A stretch of 39,168 nt of DNA from DATLFI01 sp035524895 (GTDB lineage Bacteria; Acidobacteriota; Thermoanaerobaculia; Multivoradales; Multivoraceae), in NCBI GenBank assembly GCA_035524895.1, contig DATLFI010000058.1:1-39168 (forward strand), in the 5' to 3' direction. Below are positions 8,206 to 15,158 of this stretch, piece by piece. Both the position numbers and the translations under genes were made by a program. The notes under the pieces were generated by a model that was not told where the DNA came from, did no database searches, and worked only from the letters and a program-made list of their open reading frames with translations. How positions within the stretch are numbered: position 1 is the first letter of the stretch; each line of letters starts with the position of its first letter.

Positions 8206-8988
8206 TCACGGCTCGGCTCCCCTCGGCACTTTCGGCAGCAGGCGCTCCGCGATGTCGAGCACTCGCCGGTGGCCTTCCGGCAGCCTCAGCTCCTCTCGCG
8301 GGAGCGCGGCGAGAGTTGCGAGGAAGGGGCGCGACGCTTCCTCGTAGACGCGCAGGCGGTCCCGATCGCGAACCTGCATCTCGTCGATCTCTTCGGCGAG
8401 TGCCCGCACGACGGCGCGACGATCGCCGGTGCGCGCTGCCGCGACCGCGGGCCTGCTCGACCCGGCGCCGAGCTCCGGCGCGAGCTCCAGAACGCGGTCC
8501 GGGTCGGTCGTCCACCGCAGCTCGAGCTCGGGCTCGAGCCGTCGCGCGAGCTCGCCAATGACCGCGTAGTCCTTCGCCCGCTGCGTCTGCTTCATGCGGA
8601 CGAGCATCTCGATCGACACGACCGGCGGGCTGTCGCGATCCTCGAACAAACTTGCGAGCTCGGCGCGCGACAACCTCGGAGGCCGGGTGAAGAAGTCACA
8701 GCGAACGCGGCGGCCGCGTTCGTCCGTGAGCTCCAGGTGGCTCGACCAACCTCCTTCGAGCCACCGAACGTCGAGCGGGGCGCCGAGCCGGTAGCGCGCG
8801 CCGTGTTGCTCGAGCACTCGGAGGGCGCGCGCACAGGCCTCGGGCGACTCGCGCAGGATCCAGTCGCCGTCCTTGCTCATGATCGCCAGCCGGTGCCAGA
8901 CCACCGCCTGACCAGAGCCAAGCACCGCGATGCGGCCATCGCCGTTCAGCTCCTCGGTGAGATCGAAGTAGACGTTCGTCGTCGGCAC
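8206..8988 (-). CDS. Nucleotidyltransferase-like protein
   Basis: The product is 260 residues. The N-terminal half has the layout of AbiEii/MNT-type nucleotidyltransferases: IAVLGSGQAVVWHRL near residue 20, then SKDGDWIL (in the place of the (T)KDxD metal-binding strand), a LEQHGARYRL segment, and later VSIEMLVRMKQTQRAKDYAV, which corresponds to the (L)xxxKxxxxR.KD segment. The C-terminal third is helical and charged. It is probably cytoplasmic. It precedes and is translationally coupled to a small acidic protein, and a comparable pair occurs near 34 kb. A role in a defence or toxin-antitoxin-like module is inference; the acidic motif looks partly degenerate, so catalysis is uncertain. Confidence 0.6.
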   Translation of the reverse strand: MPTTNVYFDLTEELNGDGRIAVLGSGQAVVWHRLAIMSKDGDWILRESPEACARALRVLEQHGARYRLGAPLDVRWLEGGWSSHLELTDERGRRVRCDFFTRPPRLSRAELASLFEDRDSPPVVSIEMLVRMKQTQRAKDYAVIGELARRLEPELELRWTTDPDRVLELAPELGAGSSRPAVAAARTGDRRAVVRALAEEIDEMQVRDRDRLRVYEEASRPFLATLAALPREELRLPEGHRRVLDIAERLLPKVPRGAEP

Positions 8989-9011
8989 GGTTCACGGCCT
9001 CGGACCGAAGT

Positions 9012-9026
9012 GCCAGCTCTGCTGGC
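9012..9026 (-). promoter_or_regulatory. Short perfect inverted repeat upstream of the nucleotidyltransferase gene
   Basis: GCCAGC-TCT-GCTGGC is a perfect 6-bp inverted repeat with a 3-base spacer, ending 24 bases before the start codon at 8988 on the minus strand. It could be an operator for an autoregulated module or a small hairpin in the leader. Short GC-rich palindromes are common by chance in this DNA. Confidence 0.25.
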
Positions 9027-9249
9027 GGGAACGAGCCAGCACCAGCCGCCGCAGGCGACCAGGATAGCCAACACCGCACCGTTGGGCGTCCGGCACCCAC
9101 TGCCCAGCAGCCAACCGAACAGGAACGATAGCTCCTTGCCACGACGGCCACCGCAATCGGGCGGAATACGACGGCAGAGTCCCGACGGAAGCGGAGAGCA
9201 ATAGGATCGCGTGTAGCGGCGACCGCTGCCGTGGAGAGCCGAGGACGAG

Positions 9250-10044
9250 ATGGACAGCGCGTTCCTTGCCGCGGCCCGTCTCTGGGACGAGCTTGGGGCT
9301 TACCAGAGCGGGGATGCCGAGGCCTCGCGTTTCCACGTCATGGCCGGGCTGTGCGACCTGCTCGGTGCTCACAACGCCGGTTGGGTCGGCGCCGTGCGAA
9401 CGGTGGTCCAAGACGATGATCCGCTCCACGGCTGGCGCATCGGGGCGCTCTCCTACCTGCACCCTGCGGAGGCGAACCAGGAGACCATCCGCGAAATGGA
9501 GACTCGCTGGCGGCGGCGCGAGGCGGACCCGTTCAACATCATCGGGGTCTCCCGGGCCGGAACGTTTCGGGTCTTCACCCTGCGCCGAGAGATGCCGGAG
9601 TCGTGGTTCGAGGCCGACTACTACCGGGACTTCTATGCCCGCCGCGGCATCTTCGACGCGCGCTGCGTGTCGACTCCAGTGACCTCCGACGCTGAGTCGT
9701 TCTTCATCTTCCACCGCGACCAGGCCGCCGGCGCTTTCGGCGTTGCGGAGATCGATCTCGCCGCCTACACGCTACGGGGCCGGAGGCGCCGACACCGGAG
9801 CTGGATGCTCGCGCGAGGACTGCTGATCGCCTCCCAGCCCTTGTCCCCCGCCGAGCGACGGGTGCTCGGCCACCTGCTCTCCGGTGACCAGGAGAAGCAG
9901 ATCGCTGCGAAGCTCGAGCTGAGCGCCACCACCACCCACGACCACGTCAAGAGCATCTACCGCAAGTTCGGGGTCGGCAGCCGCGCCGCGCTGATGAGCT
10001 TGTGGCTCGACCGACCCGCGGCGAGCTCTCGCCCCGATCACTGA
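9250..10044 (+). CDS. LuxR-type transcriptional regulator
   Basis: The product is 264 residues. The C-terminal 60 residues form a LuxR/GerE helix-turn-helix: LSPAERRVLGHLLSGDQEKQ, then IAAKLELSATTTHDHVKSIY and RKFGVGSRAALM, with the expected LSxxExxVL start, the K.IA..L.lS..TV recognition helix and the closing YRK(F/L)GV.SR. The N-terminal 190 residues look like a sensory region but match no receiver motif (no conserved Asp pocket), so it is probably ligand- or partner-responsive, not a two-component response regulator. The ATG at 9250 follows GAGGACGAG. The next gene downstream on the same strand encodes a secreted SdrD-like protein, a possible target, but a hairpin separates them. Confidence 0.85.
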   Translation: MDSAFLAAARLWDELGAYQSGDAEASRFHVMAGLCDLLGAHNAGWVGAVRTVVQDDDPLHGWRIGALSYLHPAEANQETIREMETRWRRREADPFNIIGVSRAGTFRVFTLRREMPESWFEADYYRDFYARRGIFDARCVSTPVTSDAESFFIFHRDQAAGAFGVAEIDLAAYTLRGRRRRHRSWMLARGLLIASQPLSPAERRVLGHLLSGDQEKQIAAKLELSATTTHDHVKSIYRKFGVGSRAALMSLWLDRPAASSRPDH

Positions 10045-10045
10045 C

Positions 10046-10063
10046 GCCCCCTTTTCAGGGGGC
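10046..10063 (+). terminator. Terminator-like hairpin after the LuxR gene
   Basis: GCCCCC-TTTTCA-GGGGGC is a perfect 6-bp GC stem with a 6-base loop, starting two bases after the LuxR gene stop codon. No T-run follows, so it would be Rho-dependent or attenuating. The position right at the gene end supports a transcription-end role. Confidence 0.5.
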
Positions 10064-10199
10064 TACCCGGTCGGCGGCTCGGCCGCTAGTGTGGCAAAGA
10101 CTTGTTTCCAGCTTCGGTCGAGGTAGGTGGCCCGCCGACGGACCGCGGCCTGCCCCGCCGGCTCAGTGGCCACCACACGGCGGCCGACGCTCGCAGACG

Positions 10200-11402
10200 A
10201 TGACGCCTCACCGATCGTCCTATGTGTGGGCGGTTCTCCGCTCGCTGGCCGTTGCGCTGCTCGCGCAGGGCGCGGTAGCCGGCGCCTGGCTCGGTCTTCC
10301 GGAGGCTCGGGTGCACGCCGTGATGACCGTGGGGGAGACTGCGACGACGACGCGTCCGGTCCATGAACCGGAGACGGCAGCGGAAACGTCGCGTCCAGGT
10401 GGCGCGGTGGAGCGTCGCCAGCTACTGCTGCACGATAGTGCACGGACGGCGCCGGCGAGCGTTTCGGCGAGGCACACGGCGGAGCTCGTGGCGCAGGCCC
10501 CGCGGCTCGGGGCCTCTCGGCTCGCCAGCACCACCGACACCCTCTTCTCAGACGGGTTCGAGCTCGCCCTTTGCGGTAGCCCCTGGTCGGGCTGGTTCGG
10601 GGAGGGTCTGAGCGGCGGAGCCGATACGGATTGCGCCGACTGTCCCAGCACGACCGATCTGGAGGCCGCGATCCTCAAGCAGATCGAGCACAAGGACGAC
10701 GAGACTTGCACCGTCGACATCGAGATCGGTTCGGTCACCGTCCAACCCACGAAGCTGAACGCCCTGTCGGTAGACGTTCCCGAGGGCGTGATCGTCGACT
10801 CCCTGGCAACCTCCTCGTGCATTTCGGCCAACGCGGGCGCGGACTTCTTCTGCCGGCACAACATGGTGTTCGACTTCACGCAGAGCGGTTCCTTCGACGG
10901 CTCCTACGCCCTGCACCTCCAGGTTCTGTGTGATCCCGCCCTGTCCCAGTGCCTGCTGTGCAGCGGGGGAGAGGGGGAGATCGTCGAGTTCACTCTCGCC
11001 GGGACGAACTGTGGCGTGGTGGTGGTGGAGCCCGGTGAGATCACGGGCACCGTGTGGCTCGACATCGACGGCGACGGCGTTCGGGACCCCGAAGATTCCC
11101 CCGTGGTCAACAGCACCGGGATCATGGCGGAGATCTATGCCGATGACGACTCCGACGGGATACCCGACGGTGCCGCGCTCGCGACGAGCACGACCGACGA
11201 GAACGGTGGTTACGGCTTCGGTGGCCTGAACGGAACCTACGTGCTGCGGGTGGTCGGGGCGGAAGGTAGCTGCCAGTCGTCCGGCCCGGACAGCGACATC
11301 GACCCCAACACCGGGTACACGGCCCCGATCACGGTTCAGGCAGCGTTCCCGAAGCAGGTGGTGTCGGGCGTGGACATGGGCCTGACGACGGTGTGTCCCT
11401 GA
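10200..11402 (+). CDS. Secreted protein with SdrD B-like domain
   Basis: The product is 400 residues with an N-terminal signal (MTPHRSSYVWAVLRSLAVAL, then LAQGAVAGA). Around residue 115 it has LFSDGFELALCGSPWSG, a variant of the F.DGFE.G...WS motif found in many secreted proteins of these bacteria. A cysteine-rich central region follows (CADCPSTTD, CRHNMVFDF, QCLLCSGGEGE). The C-terminus is a SdrD/CNA-B-like beta-sandwich: GTVWLDIDGDGVRDPEDSPV and STTDENGGYGFGGLNGTYVL, with calcium-binding-like D-D-D-G-D loops. No anchor motif is visible, so it is probably released or outer-surface associated. Function unknown; a structural or adhesive role is inferred. The start is the first codon giving a signal peptide; no strong ribosome-binding site is visible. 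Confidence 0.65.
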   Translation: MTPHRSSYVWAVLRSLAVALLAQGAVAGAWLGLPEARVHAVMTVGETATTTRPVHEPETAAETSRPGGAVERRQLLLHDSARTAPASVSARHTAELVAQAPRLGASRLASTTDTLFSDGFELALCGSPWSGWFGEGLSGGADTDCADCPSTTDLEAAILKQIEHKDDETCTVDIEIGSVTVQPTKLNALSVDVPEGVIVDSLATSSCISANAGADFFCRHNMVFDFTQSGSFDGSYALHLQVLCDPALSQCLLCSGGEGEIVEFTLAGTNCGVVVVEPGEITGTVWLDIDGDGVRDPEDSPVVNSTGIMAEIYADDDSDGIPDGAALATSTTDENGGYGFGGLNGTYVLRVVGAEGSCQSSGPDSDIDPNTGYTAPITVQAAFPKQVVSGVDMGLTTVCP

Positions 11403-11681
11403 CGGCGACGGCCGCCGACTCGCTGCCCTCCAGGGTCCCTCGCCGAAGTCTCTGACCCTCTTCGCGACCCCCTTCTCGCGCGCCTCCTCGGTCTTCTCAC
11501 GGTCGAACGCGAGTCGAGATCGCGCTGGGCTCAGGGGCTTCGGTCGGATGGCCGGTGCGCATGGTGATCGACTCCGGGGCCGACGGCGTCGTCCTGTTCC
11601 GGCGATGCCGCACGCGAGCCTCCTTGCGGATCGCCGCCCCGACTCTTGCCGCTCTCCCCGGCGCCCCCCACAATACGGCGC

Positions 11682-13661
11682 ATGCGATCGCGTTGGGACG
11701 AACCGGAGGCCGAGCACCACGCGGGCGATCTGGCCCAGCGGGTCTACACGTCGCGCCTGCTGGGCGCCGACCCCTCGCTCGTGCTGCACGGCGGCGGCAA
11801 CACCTCGGTGAAGAGCACGGTCGAGAGCTTCTACGGCGAGCGCGAAGAGGTTCTCTTCGTAAAAGGTAGCGGCTGGGACCTCGCGACCATCGAGGAGGCC
11901 GGCTTCGCCCCCGTGCGCATGACAGCGCTGCTCGCGCTGGCGGAGATGGAGGGCCTCTCCGACGCGGTGATCGTCCGCGAGCAGCGCACGGCCCTTCTCG
12001 ACCCGGCGGCGCCGGACCCGTCGGTCGAGGCGATCCTGCACGCGATCATCCCGTTCCGGTTCGTCGACCACACCCACGCCGACACGGTGGTGGCGCTGAC
12101 CAACACCAACGACGCCGAACGACACGTGCGTGCGGTCTACGGCGAGCGGGCGCTGGTGGTGCCGTACCTGATGCCCGGCTTCACGCTCGCGCGCCACGTG
12201 AGGGAGCGCACCCGCGGCATGACCCGGGACGACTGGGAGCGCTACGACGGCATGGTGCTGCTCCACCACGGCGTCTTCACCTGGGGCGACGACGCGCGCA
12301 CCGCCTACGAGCGCATGATCGCGATGACCGCCAAGGCGCTGTCGTACCTCGAGCGCCACGGCGCGCTCGCCGCGGTCGCCTCGGCGAGCGTCGAGTCGCC
12401 GTCCCCGCTCGCGCTGGCGCGGCTGCGCCGGGAGGTGTCGGGCCTCGCCGGGAAGCCGATGCTGGCGCGCCTCGACTGTCGCCCCCAGGCCGCCGGCTTC
12501 GCGCGGCGGCCAGACTGTCTCGAGACCAGCACCCGCGGGCCGTTGACCCCCGACCACGTGATCCGCACCAAGCTGGTGCCGGTGGCGCTCGACGGCGACC
12601 ACGCCGCTGCCGTCGCCGCCTACGGCGACGCCTACCGCGCCTACTTCCGGCAGCACGACGACGGCTCGCTCACCATGCTCGACCCGGCGCCACGCTGGGC
12701 CATCTGGCGGGACGTCGGCACGGTGGCCTTCGGCGAGAGCATGAAGGCGGCGCGGATCGTCGACGACATCGTCGAGCACACGGTCGCGACGATCCAGTGG
12801 GCCGAGGCGCTCGGCGGCTGGCGGGCGCTGACCACGAAGGAGCTGTTCGAAGTCGAGTACTGGGAGCTCGAACAGGCAAAGCTGCGCCGCGGCGGGGCGC
12901 GCAAGAGCCTGCAGGGCAAGGTGGCGCTGGTCACCGGCGCCGCGAGCGGCATCGGCAGCGCCTGCGCGCGAGCGCTGCACGGAGCCGGCGCGGCCGTCGT
13001 CGGTCTCGACCTCGCTCCCGCGGTCGCGGAGATGCTCGCGGGACCGGAGCAGCTCGGCCTGGTGTGCGACGTCACCGACCGCGAGGCGCTCACCCGTGCC
13101 CTCGATGCGGCGGTGCTCCGCTTCGGGGGCCTCGACCTGCTGATCCCCAACGCCGGCATCTTCCCGCCGAGCCACCCGCTCCGGGAGATGGACGAGACGT
13201 CGTGGTCGCGCGCCCTGGACGTCAATCTCACCGCGCAGCAGCGCCTGCTCCAGCTCGCCATCCCCTACCTCGAGCAAGGCATCGATCCGGCGGTCGTCGC
13301 CATCGGCTCCAAGAACGTCGCCGCGCCAGGTCCGGGAGCCGGCGCCTACAGCGTCTCCAAGGCCGGCTTCACCCAGCTCATGCGCGTGGCTGCCCTCGAG
13401 CTCGCTCCCGCCGGCATCCGCGTCAACGTAGTGCACCCCGACGCGGTGTTCGACACCGGTCTGTGGACCGACGAGGTGATCGCGAAGCGCGCCGCGAGCT
13501 ACGGCCTGAGCGTCGAGGACTACAAGCGGCGCAACCTGCTGCGCACCAGCATCACCTCCGACGACGTCGCCGCCGTCGTGGTGGCGTTGTGCACCAGCGC
13601 GTTCGCCAAGACCACCGGGGCGCAGATCCCGATCGACGGCGGCAACGAGCGCGTGATCTGA
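11682..13661 (+). CDS. Bifunctional class II aldolase/short-chain dehydrogenase
   Basis: The product is 659 residues with two fused enzyme domains. Residues about 1-400 are a class II aldolase/adducin-type domain: LHGGGNTSVKS, VKGSGWDL, PFRFVDHTHADTVVALTNTN with its zinc-binding histidines, and YDGMVLLHHGVFTWG. Residues about 405-659 are a short-chain dehydrogenase: GKVALVTGAASGIGSACARA (Rossmann TGxxxGIG), a PNAGIF motif, and YSVSKAGF with the catalytic YxxxK. The architecture matches RhaD-type enzymes that cleave rhamnulose-1-phosphate and oxidise the resulting lactaldehyde, but other sugar phosphates are possible. There are no rhamnose genes beside it, so the substrate is an inference. The start follows an AT-richer CACAATACGGCGC leader without a clear ribosome-binding site. 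Confidence 0.88.
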   Translation: MRSRWDEPEAEHHAGDLAQRVYTSRLLGADPSLVLHGGGNTSVKSTVESFYGEREEVLFVKGSGWDLATIEEAGFAPVRMTALLALAEMEGLSDAVIVREQRTALLDPAAPDPSVEAILHAIIPFRFVDHTHADTVVALTNTNDAERHVRAVYGERALVVPYLMPGFTLARHVRERTRGMTRDDWERYDGMVLLHHGVFTWGDDARTAYERMIAMTAKALSYLERHGALAAVASASVESPSPLALARLRREVSGLAGKPMLARLDCRPQAAGFARRPDCLETSTRGPLTPDHVIRTKLVPVALDGDHAAAVAAYGDAYRAYFRQHDDGSLTMLDPAPRWAIWRDVGTVAFGESMKAARIVDDIVEHTVATIQWAEALGGWRALTTKELFEVEYWELEQAKLRRGGARKSLQGKVALVTGAASGIGSACARALHGAGAAVVGLDLAPAVAEMLAGPEQLGLVCDVTDREALTRALDAAVLRFGGLDLLIPNAGIFPPSHPLREMDETSWSRALDVNLTAQQRLLQLAIPYLEQGIDPAVVAIGSKNVAAPGPGAGAYSVSKAGFTQLMRVAALELAPAGIRVNVVHPDAVFDTGLWTDEVIAKRAASYGLSVEDYKRRNLLRTSITSDDVAAVVVALCTSAFAKTTGAQIPIDGGNERVI

Positions 13662-13719
13662 CGCGGCGCCGGCGATTGGCGACAGCTGCCGGGAGCGCGA
13701 GACCTCTCTCCGCCTAGAC

Positions 13720-13727
13720 GCTACACT
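13720..13727 (+). promoter_or_regulatory. Candidate extended -10 element GCTACACT
   Basis: GCTACACT resembles an extended sigma-70 -10 box and is one of several GCTAN-type elements in the window (26995, 32741, 34812). A start of transcription about seven bases downstream would fall at the GTG at 13732. No good -35 is seen. Confidence 0.3.
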
Positions 13728-13731
13728 CGCG

Positions 13732-13874
13732 GTGTCGCATCGTGCTCCTCCACGGGCGCCGATCGTCGACGCGCTGCGTGGCGCTGGTCGCGACTGGACC
13801 GGCGACCGGGCGCTCGCTGACGACTGCTCGGTGTTGGTGATCCGGCGCGAAGGTGAGCCGGCGTCCGGGCGGTA
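13732..13874 (+). pseudogene. Small ORF resembling a PP2C/SpoIIE phosphatase C-terminus
   Basis: A GTG-initiated frame of 47 codons reads IVDALRGAGRDWTGDRALAD, then DCSVLVIRREG, and ends at the TAG at 13872. The ADD(C/I)(S/T)(V/L)LV(I/L)RR pattern is typical of the last strand of PP2C/SpoIIE-type serine phosphatases. The rest of such an enzyme is absent: the aldolase gene ends at 13661 just upstream. I read it as a relic, or a very small ORF of unknown role. It may simply be 5' sequence ahead of the Crp/Fnr regulator. Confidence 0.3.
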
Positions 13875-13886
13875 GCATTGCCGCCG

Positions 13887-14579
13887 GTGTCCCCCTCTCC
13901 GATCGAGATCGTGCTGGCGACGCTCCCGGTGTTTCGGGGGCTCTCCGACGAGGATCGCAGCCGCATCGCGGCGGTCGGTCGTTTGCGGCGCTACGCCAAG
14001 GGCGCGCAGGTGTTCTCGGAGGGCGAACCCTCGGACGTGTACCACACCGTGGTTCGCGGCAGGGTGAAGATCTTCAAGCGGACGGCCGCCGGCAAGGACG
14101 TCATTCTGACCATCGTCGATGGTGGGAATCCGCTCGGCGCGGTGGCCGTGTACCGGGAGATCCCCTATCCGGCGACGGCCGAAGCGCTCGAGGAGAGCCT
14201 CTGCCTCTCGATCCCACGCGCGGATTTCTTTCGCCTTCTCGAGGAGCACCCGTCGCTCGCTCGCGGGCTGCTGGCCTCGTTGAGCCTGCGCTTGACCGAG
14301 CTCACCTCCCGCATCGCGTCTCTCACCGGAAGCCGGGTCGAGTCGCGTTTCGCGCGACTGTTCTCGAAGCTGGCCGCCGACACCGGCCGCGAGCACGCGA
14401 GAGGCACCTTCGTGCCGCTCAAGCTCTCGCGGCAGGAGCTGGCGGACCTCACCGGTACCACGATCGAGACCTGCATTCGCATCATGAGCCGCTGGAACCG
14501 TGACGGCGTGGTGCTGACCGAGGACGAAGGTTTCCTGGTCGTCGACCGGGACGCCCTGCGCCAGCTTTCGGAAGGGTAG
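13887..14579 (+). CDS. Crp/Fnr family regulator (probably DNR/NnrR-like)
   Basis: The product is about 230 residues: an N-terminal cyclic-nucleotide-binding-type beta-roll (LPVFRGLSDEDRSRIAAVGR, FSEGEPSDVYHTVVRGRVKI, GGNPLGAVAVYREIPYPATA), a long dimerisation helix, and a C-terminal winged helix (LSRQELADLTGTTIETCIRI, then MSRWNRDGVV). The recognition helix has the E..xR pair used by FNR-like proteins to read TGA(C/T) half-sites. There is no N-terminal cysteine cluster, so it is not an iron-sulphur FNR; a haem- or NO-sensing DNR/NnrR-type role fits its place just ahead of the nos operon and the palindrome at 14653. The start is uncertain: GTG at 13887 or TTG at 13878, neither with a clear ribosome-binding site. 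Confidence 0.85.
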   Translation: MSPSPIEIVLATLPVFRGLSDEDRSRIAAVGRLRRYAKGAQVFSEGEPSDVYHTVVRGRVKIFKRTAAGKDVILTIVDGGNPLGAVAVYREIPYPATAEALEESLCLSIPRADFFRLLEEHPSLARGLLASLSLRLTELTSRIASLTGSRVESRFARLFSKLAADTGREHARGTFVPLKLSRQELADLTGTTIETCIRIMSRWNRDGVVLTEDEGFLVVDRDALRQLSEG

Positions 14580-14652
14580 GCCGAAAGCCGGGAAGACCGG
14601 GCTGCCACCCCTGGCCGGACGCCAGCGTCTGTTGCCGAGCATCGCTCGCTCG

Positions 14653-14668
14653 TATGACGGCGGTCATA
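14653..14668 (+). promoter_or_regulatory. Crp/Fnr-type operator of the nos operon
   Basis: TATGAC-GGCG-GTCATA is a perfect 6-bp palindrome with a 4-base spacer, the geometry of FNR/DNR/NnrR boxes (TTGAT-N4-ATCAA and TTGAC-N4-GTCAA variants). Its centre at 14660.5 lies 41.5 bp before position 14702, the start expected from the -10 candidate at 14690-14695. That is the classic class II activation position. It sits between the Crp/Fnr gene and the nos operon. Confidence 0.7.
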
Positions 14669-14689
14669 CCGCCCGCTCCGGCCGGCGCG

Positions 14690-14695
14690 TAGCGT
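14690..14695 (+). promoter_or_regulatory. Candidate -10 of the nos operon promoter
   Basis: TAGCGT lies 21 bases after the palindrome, with its last base 34.5 bp from the operator centre, as in FNR class II promoters. No -35 is expected at such promoters. The inferred start, about 14702, coincides with the GTG at 14703, so the first gene may be read from a leaderless mRNA. Confidence 0.45.
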
Positions 14696-14702
14696 GGAGC
14701 CC

Positions 14703-15158
14703 GTGAACGGGGACGCGCACGACTCGATCGAGCTCGAACGCCTGGCGCGGCGCCACGCGCTGCTGCAGCGGCAGGCGGAGCGAACACCGGCGACCGACCC
14801 CTCGGCGGTGCTCGAGCTCGGGGCGTCGGTGCTGGTGCATCGCGGGCTCCAGGTCGCGAGCGCCGTTCGCTCCCTGAGCTGGCTCGACCCCGCGGTCCTC
14901 GCCCGCGTCGGCGAGGAGCAGGACCAACTGGGGCAGGACCTCGAGCTGTTGCGCGAGCTGCTCGAGTCGGTGCCCGGTTCCGCCGACGCCATCGTGCTGG
15001 CCGGCGCTCTGCTGGACCGCCTGCGCCAGCACCTGCATCACGACGAGCGTGTCCTCCAACGGCCGCTGCAGCGCCTCCTGGCGCTCGGCGCCACGCCGGC
15101 GACGCCGGGGGCGCACCCCGGCGGCCGGCAAACCTCGAGGAGAGGAGAAGCGTCATGA
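14703..15158 (+). CDS. Hemerythrin-like protein, first gene of the nos operon
   Basis: The product is about 151 residues, soluble and helical. Near residues 105-120 it has LLDRLRQHLHHDERVLQRPL, which resembles the last helix of HHE hemerythrins (H...EE..LFP.L), with earlier histidines at RRHALLQ and LVHRGLQ. The match is degenerate, so binding of a di-iron centre is not assured. HHE proteins often handle O2 or NO or repair iron centres, which would suit a denitrification operon. It overlaps nosZ by ATGA at 15155-15158 and is therefore co-transcribed and coupled. The start is either the GTG at 14703, which coincides with the predicted transcription start, or the GTG at 14694. Function is inferred from position and the weak motif only. 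Confidence 0.55.
   Translation: MNGDAHDSIELERLARRHALLQRQAERTPATDPSAVLELGASVLVHRGLQVASAVRSLSWLDPAVLARVGEEQDQLGQDLELLRELLESVPGSADAIVLAGALLDRLRQHLHHDERVLQRPLQRLLALGATPATPGAHPGGRQTSRRGEAS

Noticed and set aside
8992..9714. A 240-codon minus-strand frame opposite the LuxR gene
   Set aside because: The plus strand has an obvious LuxR helix-turn-helix and ribosome-binding site; the minus frame has no recognisable feature.
10548..14642. A 1364-codon open frame on the minus strand
   Set aside because: It is the antisense of the SdrD-like, aldolase/dehydrogenase and Crp/Fnr genes. Its composition is arginine/histidine-rich without domains, as expected for a shadow frame in high-GC DNA.
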